The notes: generated from the letters alone by a model not told the origin. 64,000 bases of DNA from Muscardinus avellanarius (GCA_963383645.1 OY726560.1:148433052-148497051), one strand, 5' to 3'; numbered from the stretch's first letter, positions 33,038 through 44,573 are shown. Made by a program: numbers and translations.

Positions 33038-33165
33038 GACCTGGAAACATATTATAAATACAAAATTTCTGCACCCGCCCCCCACTGAATCAGAAACTGT
33101 AGGGGTGTTGCCCTGTCTGTTTGGACAAGGCCTCCAGATCATTCAGATGCATGCTCAGTCAGGTC
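33037..33165 (+). mobile_element. MER5-type hAT DNA transposon, right part
   Basis: 'ctgaatcagaaactgtaggg', 'aaggcctccagatcattcag' and 'atgcatgctcagtcagg' continue the MER5 element left of the SINE stack. Confidence 0.7.
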
Positions 33166-33239
33166 TGAGAGAACCTGTGCAAATTGAATTTTCCTGACAG
33201 CCCCTCCCATTTAATAGAATAGAAAACTGAGACCCACCC

Positions 33240-33640
33240 ATGGTGGTGGGGTCACGGTCATTCATATAGTCACCCACAAGTGTGCAACGCCATGCTAAGA
33301 ATGAAGAATAATTCATGAAAAAGACAAATGTAAATGTGGCCCTGCCACAGCGGAATCCACCTTCTATAAACAAAAGACAACTGAACGCAGCTCATCACAG
33401 GGTATGATCAGTGCCACAGGGGAAAGCAAAATGGGGATAAATCTGAGGTGAACTGGAAAAGAGCTTCCTGGGGGCAGGTGTTCAGGGAAGGCTCCCTGGA
33501 GGAGGTGACAGTTTAGCAGGAGCTAAAAGATGAGGCGGAAGTGGTCATGTGGATGAGAGCAGGCAGGGCCAGAGCGTGGGCAGAGGCCTTGGAGCTGGAG
33601 AATAGAAACACTGGTGCTGCTGGAGCTTGAAGCGAGAAGG
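33240..33640 (+). mobile_element. Ancient mammalian repeat, family uncertain
   Basis: 'gtcattcatatagtcaccca', 'catgaaaaagacaaatgtaa', 'agggaaggctccctggagga', 'ggtgacagtttagcaggagc' and 'gcagaggccttggagctgg' follow a widespread old interspersed repeat. The name (possibly L2/CR1-related) cannot be fixed by eye. Confidence 0.4.
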
Positions 33641-34689
33641 AGAGGAATCCCAGCGGGACCAGAGACAGACAGACACGGAGAAAGGGCTGGCCTCCCATTC
33701 ATGTACCATGCTGCTGTCCATCCCTGGATGGACACCACTGATCAGTGGTCACCTCAAGGTGGCCAGGTCAGACGAGAAAATGGTGGGACTACTTCCTCCT
33801 AATTTGGCCACGTGCTTTCTGGAATAAAACAAGGGCCTGAGCAGGAGAGAGCAAAGGCTTACCACTCTGTCCCTCTGGGCGAATGGCCCTCTCCCCGGCC
33901 TGCAACTGTGACACGGGGCATGCGGTGCATACTTTCTTCTTGCCTCAGTGAAAGAGCCGGACTCCACAACACCCAAGACAGCGCTTTCGTCTTGTGTGTG
34001 CCAGGGGTGGTCTGGAGCTGACCTTTGCTCCTTTCCCCCAGCCCAGCAAGGAAAACCGAGGTTGAATATAGAGATCTGGAGGGCTGTTGAGGCAACCAAG
34101 ACAAAATCCTCAGAGAAGGAGCAACTGGTTGGCAAGATGGGTGGACATTCTGCTGCCACCTTCTACCGCAGGGGATTTGCTAATTCTGCGGGTGAAGCAA
34201 GAGGCTGAGGATGGGGCAAAGGACCCAGGTGGTGGACATTACAAGCAAGCAGAGGAACTGGCAGAGCTACAGGGATGCAGGCACAAAAATTAGAGTGGTC
34301 CAAGGGCCAGATTACTGTGAAAAGGAAGGGCAGACAACTTAGCCCCACGGGCTCTCTCTCTTTCTCAGTAAAAACATTTGCCAAGTTCTAAAACTATGCC
34401 AGACAGGCGGAGGCTGAGAAGCTAAGCAGGAGGCTTTGGAAAAGCAGAGATAAGTTGCCAGCTGTGTTGAGATGCCAAGGCCATAAGATTAAAGTCCAGG
34501 ACCTGTCAGGGAAGAAGGGTCCTGGTGGATACTTCGAGTTCAGCTGGAGCATCCAGAATGCTTTGATCGTCCAAAGGTGGCACTCTTCAGGACCAAGCTA
34601 GGTGTCTGACGGGTTACAGCCCCAGCTCCTACTTTATCTACACGGGGCAGAGCACCATTCAGAGCTCCTTCACATTTGTATACATAATA

Positions 34690-35150
34690 TGTAGCATTTA
34701 ATCAAAACTTTTACTCAGCCATAAAGAAGAACGATGTTATGTCATCTGTAGGGAGATGGGTGGCACGGGAGGACATTATGTTAAGTGAGATCAGTCAGTC
34801 ACAAAAAGTGAAGTCAGATGTTCTCCCTAATATGCAGAAATTAGGGAGAAGATGGGGCCTAGGAGGGACCCCCAAAGGAGGGGATACTTTAGATGAGTGA
34901 AGAAGGCAACAAAATTGAGGAGGATGGGAGGGGAAAGAAGGAAGCACCTCAGTGGACAGGATGTACACACACAAACTTGTCAAAGCCAATCACTGTGTGG
35001 AGGGGAGGGAATAAGGCGGGAGCTGGAGGAGGCACAGTGAGCGCTGTGTGCACGGATGCCTCTGTCACCCTGAACTTCATCGAGTACATGATGGCAATGC
35101 ACTGAGAAAAATATAAAATAACTAGACTGGACATGCTCTCCAAATAAACG
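34690..35150 (+). mobile_element. Lineage L1 3' end fragment
   Basis: 'actcagccataaagaagaac', 'gttatgtcatctgtaggg', 'atgttaagtgagatcagtca' and 'ggggaaagaaggaagcacct' match the L1 3' UTR pieces at 37074-37510 (reverse) and 40790-41097. It contains no open ORF2. Confidence 0.7.
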
Positions 35151-35214
35151 CCTATTAATAGACTAGTCACGCGCCCAAACAGAACGACGTCATCAAAACT
35201 ACAGAGAGAAAAAG

Positions 35215-35590
35215 AGGAGAGAGAGAAGGAAATAGAAACAGAAACAGACTCTTAGGTAACTCAGATGCTAGAATTGGCACACATGGACTTTAAAACAGCT
35301 CTGACGAGAGTGTTTCGGAAAACAGAGGAACAGATGGAAAAAAGATCCAGAGAATTTCAGCAAAGAATTAGAATCTAGTTTTTAAAAGAGTTAAGTGGAA
35401 CTTCTACAACCGAAAAATATAATAAATAGAATTGAAAGGTCCAGAGATGATTTTTTTAAAGACAGATTAGACAAGGCAGAAGAGAAGATTAGTGAATGTG
35501 AAGATGTAAGTAGAAAATACTCAGACCGGAGCGCTGAGGGGGAAAGATGGGAAAATGCGGAGATTATGAGAGACTTGTGGGAACCTAAGT
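35215..35590 (+). mobile_element. Ancient L1/HAL1 5' UTR-ORF1 fragment
   Basis: 'gaaacagaaacagactctta', 'ggactttaaaacagctctga', 'gaattgaaaggtccagagat', 'agacaaggcagaagagaaga' and 'gaaaatactcagaccggagc' are the L1M/HAL1 ORF1 coiled-coil region. A short remnant frame at 35395-35688 gives a charged, coiled-coil-like start but is truncated and not functional. Confidence 0.65.
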
Positions 35591-36265
35591 GGAGTTCCCA
35601 ACACAGAAGGAAGCCAGCTCTTGTCGAGGGTCCTCACAGAGACCCTCCCTTGTGCCTCGCAGCCTTTTCTTACCCTGCTTATCTGTGACATATTTCTGCA
35701 AGTAAAAAGTCACATTTCCATCTCCACTCACCTGCAACCACAGGTGAACTTATTTTCCCACTTGACTTTCTACCAAATTATAGTTTAGCTACTCTGCTGA
35801 ACTGTAAAAATTGGAATTTCTCTGCTGACCAAGACACCTCCCTGTGGCCCCTTTTCTAGCTGTGTTCTCCTGAGAAGACCGGGGTAGACTGCTTAGTACC
35901 AAAGGGAAAGGCCATTTCTGGGACCTGTGGAGCCACCACTAGGTAGGGACATGGGAACGAACACCACAGACCACAGCAGAAGTACCGCCATATCTGTAGC
36001 CACCTCATCTTCCTATTAAGATCTATCACCGAGAAAGATGATTGGTTATAAATTTGTCTTTTGAGACTAGAGCCCACGTTGGGGTAGAGAGGGAGAATTA
36101 AGTCCCCATTAGCCAAAGACTTAATTTTGTAAAGCCCATCAAATGGGGAAGAAGCCCACAAGGAACATTCTTAGCTTTTCAATAAACTGCAATAAACCAT
36201 AAACCCTTTTCACATGACCTCTTGTTTTGCAGCTGGGTAGCTGACTTATACCATCGACTTTTGGG

Positions 36266-36464
36266 GAGGAGATACTTGGGATTGAAACCAGAAGCATTCT
36301 ACTTCCAAGCTACATTCCCATGCCTATTTTTTTTTATTTTGAAGCAGGGTCTCAATAAGTTGTGGAGGACCTCACTAACTTGCTGAGGGTGGCTGCAAAC
36401 CTGCAATCCTCCTGTCTCAGCCTCCCAAGTGCTGGGATTATAGGCAGGTACCACCATGCTTGGC
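36266..36464 (-). mobile_element. B1-dID SINE, minus strand, diverged
   Basis: 'gatacttgggattgaaacc' to 'gtaccaccatgcttggct'. Confidence 0.88.
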
Positions 36465-37073
36465 TTGCTGTTGGTTTTTGAACCTAAATGTAAGACTTTA
36501 AACGTATCCCTTTTTAATTTTGTTTTAAACCAGCATCAACCCTTCTCTGTCAGTCAGCCATCCTCTCCCAACTCTGAGTCATATAAATATGGGCCAAGTA
36601 ATGGATTTCCTCCACCTCAGTTCCCACATCCAAAAATAAAACAAGATAAGCAAATAGATAAGAACCCTGGGAAGGAACTAGGAGGTTGGCGCTCTGTTTG
36701 CCAGGGGTTGTGAGATTGCCCAAGATATGGTGGACAGGGCCAGGGCTCTGTCATTTTCCTTTGGACCTGCTCACTCCCACTCCAGCCTAAAGATACCAGT
36801 CCCAAATTCTCCTGTCCGGTGTCATCTGCCAGCTGGTCAGCATCTCCTGTTGACAAGGCTCAAAAAACGGAACACTTGTGGTTGAGTGAGTTGTGCTGCT
36901 AAGCACTGCAGCTCCCAGACACAATACGTGCCTCCCAGGATTCCTGTTTCTGCTCTGGATTTCAGCTTCATTTCAGCTTCCTCCTCAGAGGGAAGAGTTG
37001 GGTTCTTGATAGAACCAGCATCCACTGAGCATTTATTTAGTATGAACACATGTATATCTCAGCCAGACCTCTT

Positions 37074-37510
37074 TCTTATTTTTTATTTTTTATTGGTGCA
37101 TTATATTCATAAATCATATTGGGGTAAAAAGCTTGTGTGGACATACATGTACATATCACCAATTTAACCCCTAACCAATTCCCACCCCATTCCCTCCCCA
37201 TCCTTCCTTCTCTTGCTTGGCTTAGTGGTTGGTTTCGATATGTTTAAGTACGCTGTGGTTTTAGAGAATTTCCTTCTTCCCCCCTCCTTTCTCCTCCTTT
37301 AGGTTGTCTTGTTTGCTCCTCTATAGGATTTCCTTTTTCATCTAGAGTTCCTCCTATGACCCATTTCTCCTTAGCTTTCACATGTTTAGGGAGAGCATCT
37401 GATTTCTTATTTTTTGTGACTGACTAATCTCACTTAGCATAATGTCCTCCAGTTCCATCCATTTTCCTGAAAATGGTGTAATTGAGGTTGTTTTTTTTTT
37501 TTTTAAATGT
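37074..37510 (-). mobile_element. L1 3' end, minus strand, 5'-truncated
   Basis: Exact 14-bp target-site duplication 'cagccagacctctt' (37060-37073 and 37511-37524). Reverse tail 'cttattttttattttttatt', then reverse 3' UTR, ending in the reverse of 'atggatggaactggaggaca'. A T-run (37491-37504) lies at the 5'-truncation junction. About 440 bp long and non-coding. Confidence 0.9.
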
Positions 37511-37559
37511 CAGCCAGACCTCTTAACAGCCTCCCAGGGGAAATTAAAGCTTGGAGAAG

Positions 37560-38175
37560 TCAAGGAGATAACAAATGCTGGTGAGGGTGTGGAGAAAGAG
37601 GGACTCCGATACACTGTTGGTGGGGATGTAAATTAGTACAGCCACTATGGAAAAGTTTGGAGGTTCCCCTTAGAAAACTGAAATAAAACTACTATATGAT
37701 CCAGCTTTTCGACTTGTGAGTATATCCCTGGAGGAAACAAATCAGCAGACAGAAGAAAACCTTGCATGCTCATGTTTACCTTGGTACTGTTCACAGCAGC
37801 CAAAATAGGGCATCAGCCTACGTGTCCGTCAACAGATGAGTAGAGAGAGAAAATGTGGCATTTATATATTTATATATGTAGTAGCACCCAACCATAAGGA
37901 AGAATGGAATCCTGTCATTTGCAGGAAAATGGGTGAAACTGCGGCACATCGTGTTAAGCAACAGACACCAGACTCAGAAAGACAAATATCACGTGTTTTC
38001 TCTCGTGTGTGTGGGGGACGGAGAGGCCTGAAAGTAGAAGAGGGACTGTTAGGGAAGGGGTGGGAGGAGAGAGGGAATGTAGATACGCCCAAAGCACAAT
38101 ACATGCTTGCATGGAGATGGCACAGCGAAACCCATTAAATTGTACAATTAATATATGTTAATAATCATTAAAGAA
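37560..38175 (+). mobile_element. L1 3' end fragment, plus strand
   Basis: 'aatgctggtgagggtgtgga', 'atacactgttggtggggatg', 'tactgttcacagcagccaaa', 'aaccataaggaagaatggaa' and 'aaatgggtgaaactgcggca' are in order. It ends near 'attaaagaaaaaagag'. It abuts the minus-strand L1 piece, so two different insertions sit here. Confidence 0.75.
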
Positions 38176-38840
38176 AAAAGAGAAGGAACTAGCAGGCTAG
38201 TGAGCGACATATCCAAATTCGAGTCTTGGCCATCTGACCACACAGCCCTCATGCTTCAAGCTACCCGGTCCCTCTGCCAGAGCCGACCCTGCAGCCCCTT
38301 CCAGCTCCGAATCATCTATTCTTGCCGCAAATGTTTATATCATCTGGTCCCTGACAGAGGAGCCACTGTACAAATCCCCGAAGCCATTGTTCTTTCTGCC
38401 GGGCCGTCACCTCCAGATGTAGAGGACTCCCGGAGGGTCTCTACACCCACACACCTAGCAGAGAATGCTGGCCAAGAGCCAGACCCACGATGCTCCAAAT
38501 TATAGTTCGATCAATGCACCCACGACCTTTTCTCTGAAGCCCTGGAGCTTTCAACAGCGCCCACCCCTAACTTTACAGCGCCCAAATCATTTCACCAAAG
38601 GAGACTGCGGAGGAGTCGCTTGACGGCTCTGCTCCTGACTTACTAACCCAAGGCTGGCATGATATGCAGCTGCTGAATGCACAAAAGGTGCCATCTTGCT
38701 CCTGTGAAACAGCTCTGATGTTGAACTCAAAGGGCCTATGCTGCGGTGGTCACCCTGAAAATCATTTGCTAGCAGTAATGTTTGTAAAATGCTTTTTTTT
38801 TTCTTCTTTATTCTCAGGGAAATATAAATCTTTTTTTATC
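38176..38840. other. Unique sequence, no gene recognised
   Basis: No repeat or domain recognised. The open frame at 38155-38505 (116 codons) starts inside the L1 tail and shows no family features. Confidence 0.4.
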
Positions 38841-38857
38841 AGAAATTCCAGAAGGTT

Positions 38858-39113
38858 GCCAGGCACACTCATAGTCCCAGCATTCTGGAGGCTGAAACTG
38901 GAGGATCGCGGTTCAGGGACAGCCTCAGCTACTTAGTGAGGCCCTCTGCAACTTAGTGAGACCTAGTTTCAAAATAAAGAATAAAAAATAGGGCAGGGGG
39001 TGCAGCTCGGAGGTCGAATGCCCCTGGGTTCCATCCCCAGACCCGCAAAAAAAAAGAAAGAAAGGAAGAAAGAAGAAAGAAAGAAAGAAAGAAAGGGAAA
39101 GAGAGAAAAAAAG
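38858..39113 (+). mobile_element. B1-dID SINE, type I, with (GAAA)n tail
   Basis: Exact 17-bp target-site duplication 'agaaattccagaaggtt' (38841-38857 and 39114-39130). It carries 'agggcagggggtgcagctc' and 'tccatccccagacccgc'. The A-tail has grown into a GAAA/GGAA purine run (39052-39113). Confidence 0.97.
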
Positions 39114-39409
39114 AGAAATTCCAGAAGGTTTCATATTGCCTGAAATTCTCAACAGAGTTTTTGGGAGTATAGTTTAAGAGACTCTTTTTCACAGTATGGG
39201 TTATAAAGTGCTTCTAACTACACATCTGCTCAGCTACTGTGTTATGTTGGAATTTATTTTTCTGATGGAACAATTGGTAATGAGGCTGTGTTAAAACAAT
39301 CTCTAAACTGGTTGATAAGGGGGAAAGAGCCAGTCACCTAAAGCAGACAGAGCCAAAACACAACCTTAGCAACTCCAGTTGTGACATGACTTGAGTCATG
39401 CCATGTTTA

Positions 39410-39640
39410 TTTTATTTTATTTTATTTTATTCTTTGTGTAGTACTGGGGGTAGAACTCAGGGGCTTTTCTACCTTTGGGCTATACTCCCAGACCTATTTT
39501 ATACTTTATTCGGAAACAGGGTCTCACTAAGTTGCTGAGAGCCTCACTAAGTAGCTGAGGCTGGCTTCGAACCTGTGCGATCCTCCTGCCTCAGCCTCCC
39601 AAGCGTGGGGATTACAAGCGTGCGCCATCACGCCCAGCTT
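39410..39640 (-). mobile_element. B1-dID SINE, full-length type III
   Basis: Exact 14-bp target-site duplication 'tcatgccatgttta' (39396-39409 and 39641-39654). Linker reverse 'tattcggaaacagggtctc', with the full B1 half retained. The tail is (ATTTT)n. Confidence 0.97.
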
Positions 39641-40051
39641 TCATGCCATGTTTAATAGCTTTCCTTGTTGCTTTGTGTTGACTAGACCGCTAAATGTTGA
39701 AAAGTGAAATCTGCAGTTTTCCAGAATCATCTAGATTATTAACTCTAAACAGTATTTCTTAGAGAGAACTAAATATTTATTGCAGTCTACTCCTTTTCCA
39801 AACATATTTGTTTCATATTTATTTATTTATTTATTTATTTCCTTTTATAATTAACAAAAGGAGAACCCCTACCTGCCATTTTTGCTTGGGATTCTGGAAT
39901 TGAAACATCTACTGATGATGGTTTGTGATGCTCTAGAGCCCTTGAGAAGCTGGAGCCACCTGCCGTGCAGGTTCCACACTGTCTTAATGAATAAGTCCTG
40001 TAGTAGGATTTGAAATTAAAAAAATGTGATTTCTCCATCTCTGTTCCTTTT

Positions 40052-40061
<10 letters not shown>

Positions 40062-40084
<23 letters not shown>

Positions 40085-40266
40085 GGTGGTACTGGGGTTC
40101 CTGGAAGCCCTTCTATCTCCGGGCTACACTCCCAGACCTATTTTTACATTTTTATTTGGAAACAGGGTCTCCTAAGCCAGCGCGCGCAGCTGGCTTCGAA
40201 CCTGCACGATCCTCCTGTCTCTGCCTCCCAAGTGCAGGGATTACAAGCGTGCGCCACCACGTCCGG
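40062..40266 (-). mobile_element. B1-dID SINE, type II, minus strand, young
   Basis: Target-site duplication 'cctttttaagatttt' (about 40046-40060 and 40267-40281). Long T-run, 'gttcctggaagcccttct', and 'aagccagcgcgcgcagctgg' (type II hairpin). Confidence 0.96.
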
Positions 40267-40304
40267 CCTTTTTAAGATTTTTAAAACTGCTTTAATGTTT
40301 GCGT

Positions 40305-40494
40305 TATTCAGAGGTAGAACTAAGGGACATTCTACCTCCAAGCTGCACTCTTAGCCCTTTTTATTTTGTATTTTAAAATGGGGTCTTGCTAAGTTGTTGA
40401 GAATCTTACTATCTGAGGCTGGTCTTGAACCTGCGATCCTCCTGTCTCAGCCTCTCAAGTACTGGGATTACAGGTATGTAGCACAATACTTGGC
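40305..40494 (-). mobile_element. B1-dID SINE, minus strand, diverged
   Basis: 'cagaggtagaactaagggac' to 'gtagcacaatacttggcag'. Older than the adjacent type II copy. Confidence 0.85.
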
Positions 40495-40789
40495 AGATAT
40501 CGCATACTTTACAAATTGAAAGTTTGTGATGACCCTTTTTCAAGCAAGTCTTTCAGTGCCATTTTCCAATAACTCAGATGCTTGTTAGCATTTTTAAGCA
40601 TAGTTTTAAATTAGATATGTGTACTTTAAAGCATGATGCTATTTCATACTAACAGACTACAATATAGTATAAACATAATTTTATATGTACTGGGAAACCA
40701 GAAAGCTCATATGACTCTATTACAGTGGTCTGAAATTGAACCTGAAGTATCTCCAAGGTTTTTCAGTATGAAAATGAACTCAAAATAAA

Positions 40790-41097
40790 TGGAAAAGCCT
40801 AGCCTGAAAGCTAGGAAGAAAATGGGTCATAGAAGGAACTCTAGACAAAGAAGGAATAGCCATAGATGAGCAAATAGGCACCCTATCTGAGGGGGATAAG
40901 AGGGGAAAGAAGGAAATTCTCTAATGTACATGATGTACATTCACAAACATATCAAAGTCAATCACTAAGCCAAACATGAGAAGGCATGGGGAGGGAATTG
41001 GGGAAGGGCTAAATTAGTGATGTATGTGTGTTTGCCTCTACCATCTTGTACCCCATTAAGATGTATGACTGTAATGTACCAATAAAAAATAATAAAA
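40790..41097 (+). mobile_element. Lineage L1 3' UTR end
   Basis: 'gggtcatagaaggaactcta', 'gggaaagaaggaaattctct', 'aaagtcaatcactaagccaa' and 'gtaatgtaccaataaaaaat' give the 3' terminus with a polyadenylation-like signal and A-rich tail. Homologous to the piece at 37074 (reverse). Confidence 0.8.
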
Positions 41098-41100
41098 AGA

Positions 41101-41660
41101 TATAACCCAATTTAACAATGGGGAAAGGATCTGAATAGGCATTTCTCCAATGAAGATATATAAATGCCCAGTAAGTTACATGACCAGATATCATAAAGTA
41201 TCAGTGAAATGCAGATCAAGGAGATATCACATCACACCTCTGAGGATGGCAATAATCAAGGTGGCAGGCAATAGAAAGCACTGGTGAGAACTCGGAGACA
41301 TCAGAACCTCAGACACTGCTGGTGGGACTGTAAAATGGTGAACTCACTGTGGAAAAGGTGTGGCAGATCCTCAGAAGGTTAAACATAGAGTTACCTTGAA
41401 TTCTACTCCTATGTATCTACCCAAGAGAAGTAGAAAGATATCTCCACACAAGCCGGGCATGGTGGCGCACGCTTGTAATCCCAGCATTTGGGAGGCTGAG
41501 ACTGGAGGATCGCGGTTCGCGGACAGCCTCGGCTACTTAGTGAGGCCCTTCGCAACTCAGCGAGACCCTGTTTCAAAAATAAAGAACAAAAAATTGGGCA
41601 GAGATGTAGCTTGGAGGTCAAATGCCTCTGGGTTCCATCCCCAGATCCGTCAAAAAAAAA

Positions 41661-41705
<45 letters not shown>

Positions 41706-42192
41706 CTCCACACAAAAACCTGTACATTAATGTTTACACCGGCATTATTCATAAGAGTTAAAAATGGAAACAACCCAACTGTCCATCAACTAATAGATAA
41801 ACAAAACATGATATGTCCACACAAGGAAATATTATCCAGCGATAAAAAGAAGAGATGTATTCATACAAGCTACGAAATGAATGAACTTTAAAAATATTAT
41901 GCTAAATGAAAGATAGCATACTGTATAATTCTATTGTATGAAATGTCAATAAGAAAATCTACAGCAACAGAAAGAAATGAGTGGTTTCCCAGGGCTAAAG
42001 TTTTGAAGGGAAATCAAAAGTGATTGTTAATGGGTATGAGGTTTCTTTTGGGGGTGACAAAAATGTTTTAAAATAGATGGTAGTGATGGTTGCACAACTC
42101 TGTGACGTACTAAAAATCCCTGAATCATATACTTTAAATGAGTGATGTTATATGATGTGTGAATAACAGCTCTATAAAGGTATAATTTTTAA
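41101..42192 (+). mobile_element. Ancient L1 (L1MA/MB-like) 3' end, near-complete
   Basis: A continuous match in order from 'cccaatttaacaatggggaa' through 'gaagatatataaatgcccag', 'agaaagcactggtgagaact', 'cattattcataagagttaaa', 'ccaactgtccatcaactaat' and 'gatggttgcacaactctgtg' to 'cagctctataaaggtata'. It covers the ORF2 end and 3' UTR, is split by the SINE at 41451, and has many stops. Confidence 0.85.
41451..41703 (+). mobile_element. B1-dID SINE, type I, with (TA)n tail
   Basis: Exact 11-bp target-site duplication 'atctccacaca' (41440-41450 and 41704-41714) inside the L1M fragment. The tail contains about 21 TA units (41661-41703), which can form a cruciform. Confidence 0.97.
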
Positions 42193-42234
42193 AAAGGGAG
42201 GAGGGGTGAACATGCTGAATCTCAGAGTGACAAC

Positions 42235-42690
42235 AGGCTGTAATGAAAGTTGAAGAGACTGAGTCTCTGGGGAGAAGCATGCCCAGAGCTGACGCGCTAT
42301 CACGTGGAAAGGGGGCTAGATCTCTGCAACCCTAAGGCACTCACCTCCCCTGCCAGGTCTATCCCCACCACACCCAGGCGCCCCTATGTAGCATTCCTTT
42401 CTCAGTGTAACCGTCATCTCCAGGGAGTCTCTCTTGACCCCCTCTGCCCTCATCTTGTCTGTCTGTCACCCGTGTTCCTTGCCTTCAAAGCATGTCCATT
42501 GTGATAATATATTCACTTAATTATTAGATGGCAGCCTGAGAACCTCGCTAAGCGACCAGCTCCATCACGGGACCCGCTGACCCTGTTTCATTCACCATTA
42601 GTCTCCCCAAAACCTAACGGCATGCCTGGCATGTAGGAGGTGCTTAGTAAGCAGCTGTTGAGTGAGTGAATTAATGTCAGAATATTAATG
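42235..42690 (+). mobile_element. LINE2 3' end
   Basis: 'gtgtaaccgtcatctccagg' with 'gtctctcttgaccccctctg', 'tgtttcattcaccattagtc', 'ggcatgcctggcatgtagga' and 'gagtgagtgaattaat' are the L2 3' UTR in order. Confidence 0.7.
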
Positions 42691-43084
42691 TTAGAAACCA
42701 CAAACAGACAATCTACGGAAGAACTTCTAAGAGTCCGGGCCACCCACAGATGCAACGGGCTAAGTACACCTGTACCTCCCTGCACTGGAACTATTCAAGG
42801 GACAGAGGGGTCCCACACACAGCCAAGTCAAACACCAAAGAGACGGTCAGATGGGATTGTTCCCCCTTCTGTCTTAAAACTTCATAAATAGTTGATGTAC
42901 CCTGGGAGTATCCTAAAAAGCAGATGAAAGAATCCATTAAATCGATGGCCTATAATGTTTCTACCAAGCCACACCACACCACAGTGGCATGGTACATCCT
43001 CTGCAGCATCTCATTATACAGACACCAATGCTTAACAAACGGGGGCTGACATCACTGTGTACATCTCGCAACCTTTGATGTAGT

Positions 43085-43300
43085 TCACGTTCAGTGCGTG
43101 CTTAACTTGTGCCAGGCAGTGTGCACCTCATGAGCACTGGATTCTCCTCAAACCTAGTGAGGTGGCTCTGAATATTATTCGCATTTCATGCTACAGACAG
43201 GAACGGAACGCTGGGGGTTGGAGAAGTCACGTAGCTTGTTCTGGATCGTGGACTACTGAGCGGCAGTCAGATTTCAGTCCCAGCGAGCCAGAGCCCAGCA
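43085..43300 (-). mobile_element. MIR SINE
   Basis: 'cttaacttgtgccaggcagt', 'atttcatgctacagacagga', 'ggagaagtcacgtagcttgt' and 'cggcagtcagatttcagtcc' follow the reversed MIR consensus. Confidence 0.65.
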
Positions 43301-43569
43301 GGGGTTCTGTAGATGTCACTGAAGGAATGAGTGCACGCCCAGCTGCGCACACTAGGGGAAAACTGACCTTTACCCAGTCCCTTATGGATGCTCTGAATCT
43401 TATGTCATATCTTCATGGGTCACAGCATCCGAAGGCTAAATTGGGTCATTTTAACAGCATAAAGAGCATCTCTGGTTCCTATCCCCCCCCCCCCAGCAAT
43501 TGGAGAAGCCTTCCTTGGGTGGGAGCCTCAGATACCTCTTGGACAGGACTCCCCATTGTCTCCACTGGT

Positions 43570-43740
43570 GCATGCTGCCGGGCTGCTGTGTCCACTTCGA
43601 AGGTGCCGGGGCCACCTCTCCTGCTGGCATGGGTGCTGCTAGTGCCGGTGCCACTGCCACCGCCAGTGCTGGTGCCACCGCCGCCACGCAAGTGCCACCA
43701 ACACTGCCGGCGCCAGGCTCACCGCTGCCGCCGGGGGCAC
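43570..43740. repeat. Degenerate (GGTGCC)n-like GC tract
   Basis: Repeated 'gtgc' and 'gccac' words ('agtgccggtgccactgccac', 'cagtgctggtgccaccgcc'), roughly 6- and 12-bp periodic and interrupted. It makes low-complexity Ala/Val/Pro/Gly open frames in several frames on both strands, which I do not call genes. Confidence 0.7.
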
Positions 43741-43831
43741 CGAGGGGCCAGGAGCCTTTGCATGCTGTTTGCTCAAGTCCTGCTCAGCCTGTAGGCAGAC
43801 ATGGAACAGACCGACAGGACACTGTGAGTCA

Positions 43832-44137
43832 CAGTTGTCCCTCACAGATTTCCAGGGGAAATCGATTCCAAGACCTCTGCAGGGAACGCAATCTGCAGTC
43901 GCTCACGTAGAATGGCATAACATTTGCATATAACCTACAAGTCTCCTCCAGTATACTTTAAATCACCTCTAGATGGCTTATCATACCTAGTAAAATGTAA
44001 ACAGTTTTTACACCTCATTGTTTAAAGGTAAATGTCAAGAAAAAAAAAAGACTGTATATATTGCAAATTCCCCCCCCAAATATTTTCCCTCTGGCTTACT
44101 TGAATCCACATACAGGGAACGAAAGGACCTGAAGTGT
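43832..44137 (+). mobile_element. Tigger/MER2-type (TcMar) DNA transposon
   Basis: 'cagttgtccctcacagattt', 'gattccaagacctctgcagg', 'gcatataacctacaagtctc', 'atactttaaatcacctctag' and 'gaaaaaaaaaagactgtata' match the MER2/Tigger non-autonomous consensus in order, to 'tgaatccacatacaggga'. It has no transposase and is old. Confidence 0.8.
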
Positions 44138-44365
44138 TGGTTGTACTCAAAATTATCCGCTCTTCTCCACATGAAGCTTTACTCTGCACCATCTTGGGTC
44201 CCTCCGGCAAATTGATTCCCTGAAAGCCCAAGGCACTCCCAAGCCATCTTTACCTCCAGGGAAGACAGCAGAGGCCCAGGTGGGGCCTGTTTCCTGCCCC
44301 ACCCTCTTCTAGTGATCACCTGTGTCTGTTTTCTGCCTTCAGGAAGCCAAGAGACAACGACGATT

Positions 44366-44573
44366 TTTCTGTGTTTGCGGTACTGGGGATTGAATCCAGG
44401 GCATTCTACCCGTGAACTACACCCCCAGCCCTACTTTATATTTTATTTCGAAACAGGGTCTTGTTAAGTTGCAGAGGGCCTCACTAAGTTGCTGAGGCTG
44501 GCTGTGAGCCTGCAATGCTCCTGTCTCAGCCTCCCAAGTACTGGGAACAGGTGTGCACCACCATGTCCAGCTT
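44366..44573 (-). mobile_element. B1-dID SINE, minus strand
   Basis: 'gcggtactggggattgaatc' to 'caccaccatgtccagct'. Confidence 0.92.

Noticed and set aside
35395..35688. Small coiled-coil protein gene
   Set aside because: The sequence is a truncated L1/HAL1 ORF1 remnant that runs out of homology into unrelated DNA.
43162..43794. 210-codon open frame, plus
   Set aside because: It begins in a MIR and ends in a degenerate GC repeat; the Pro/Val/Ala tail is a product of the repeat.
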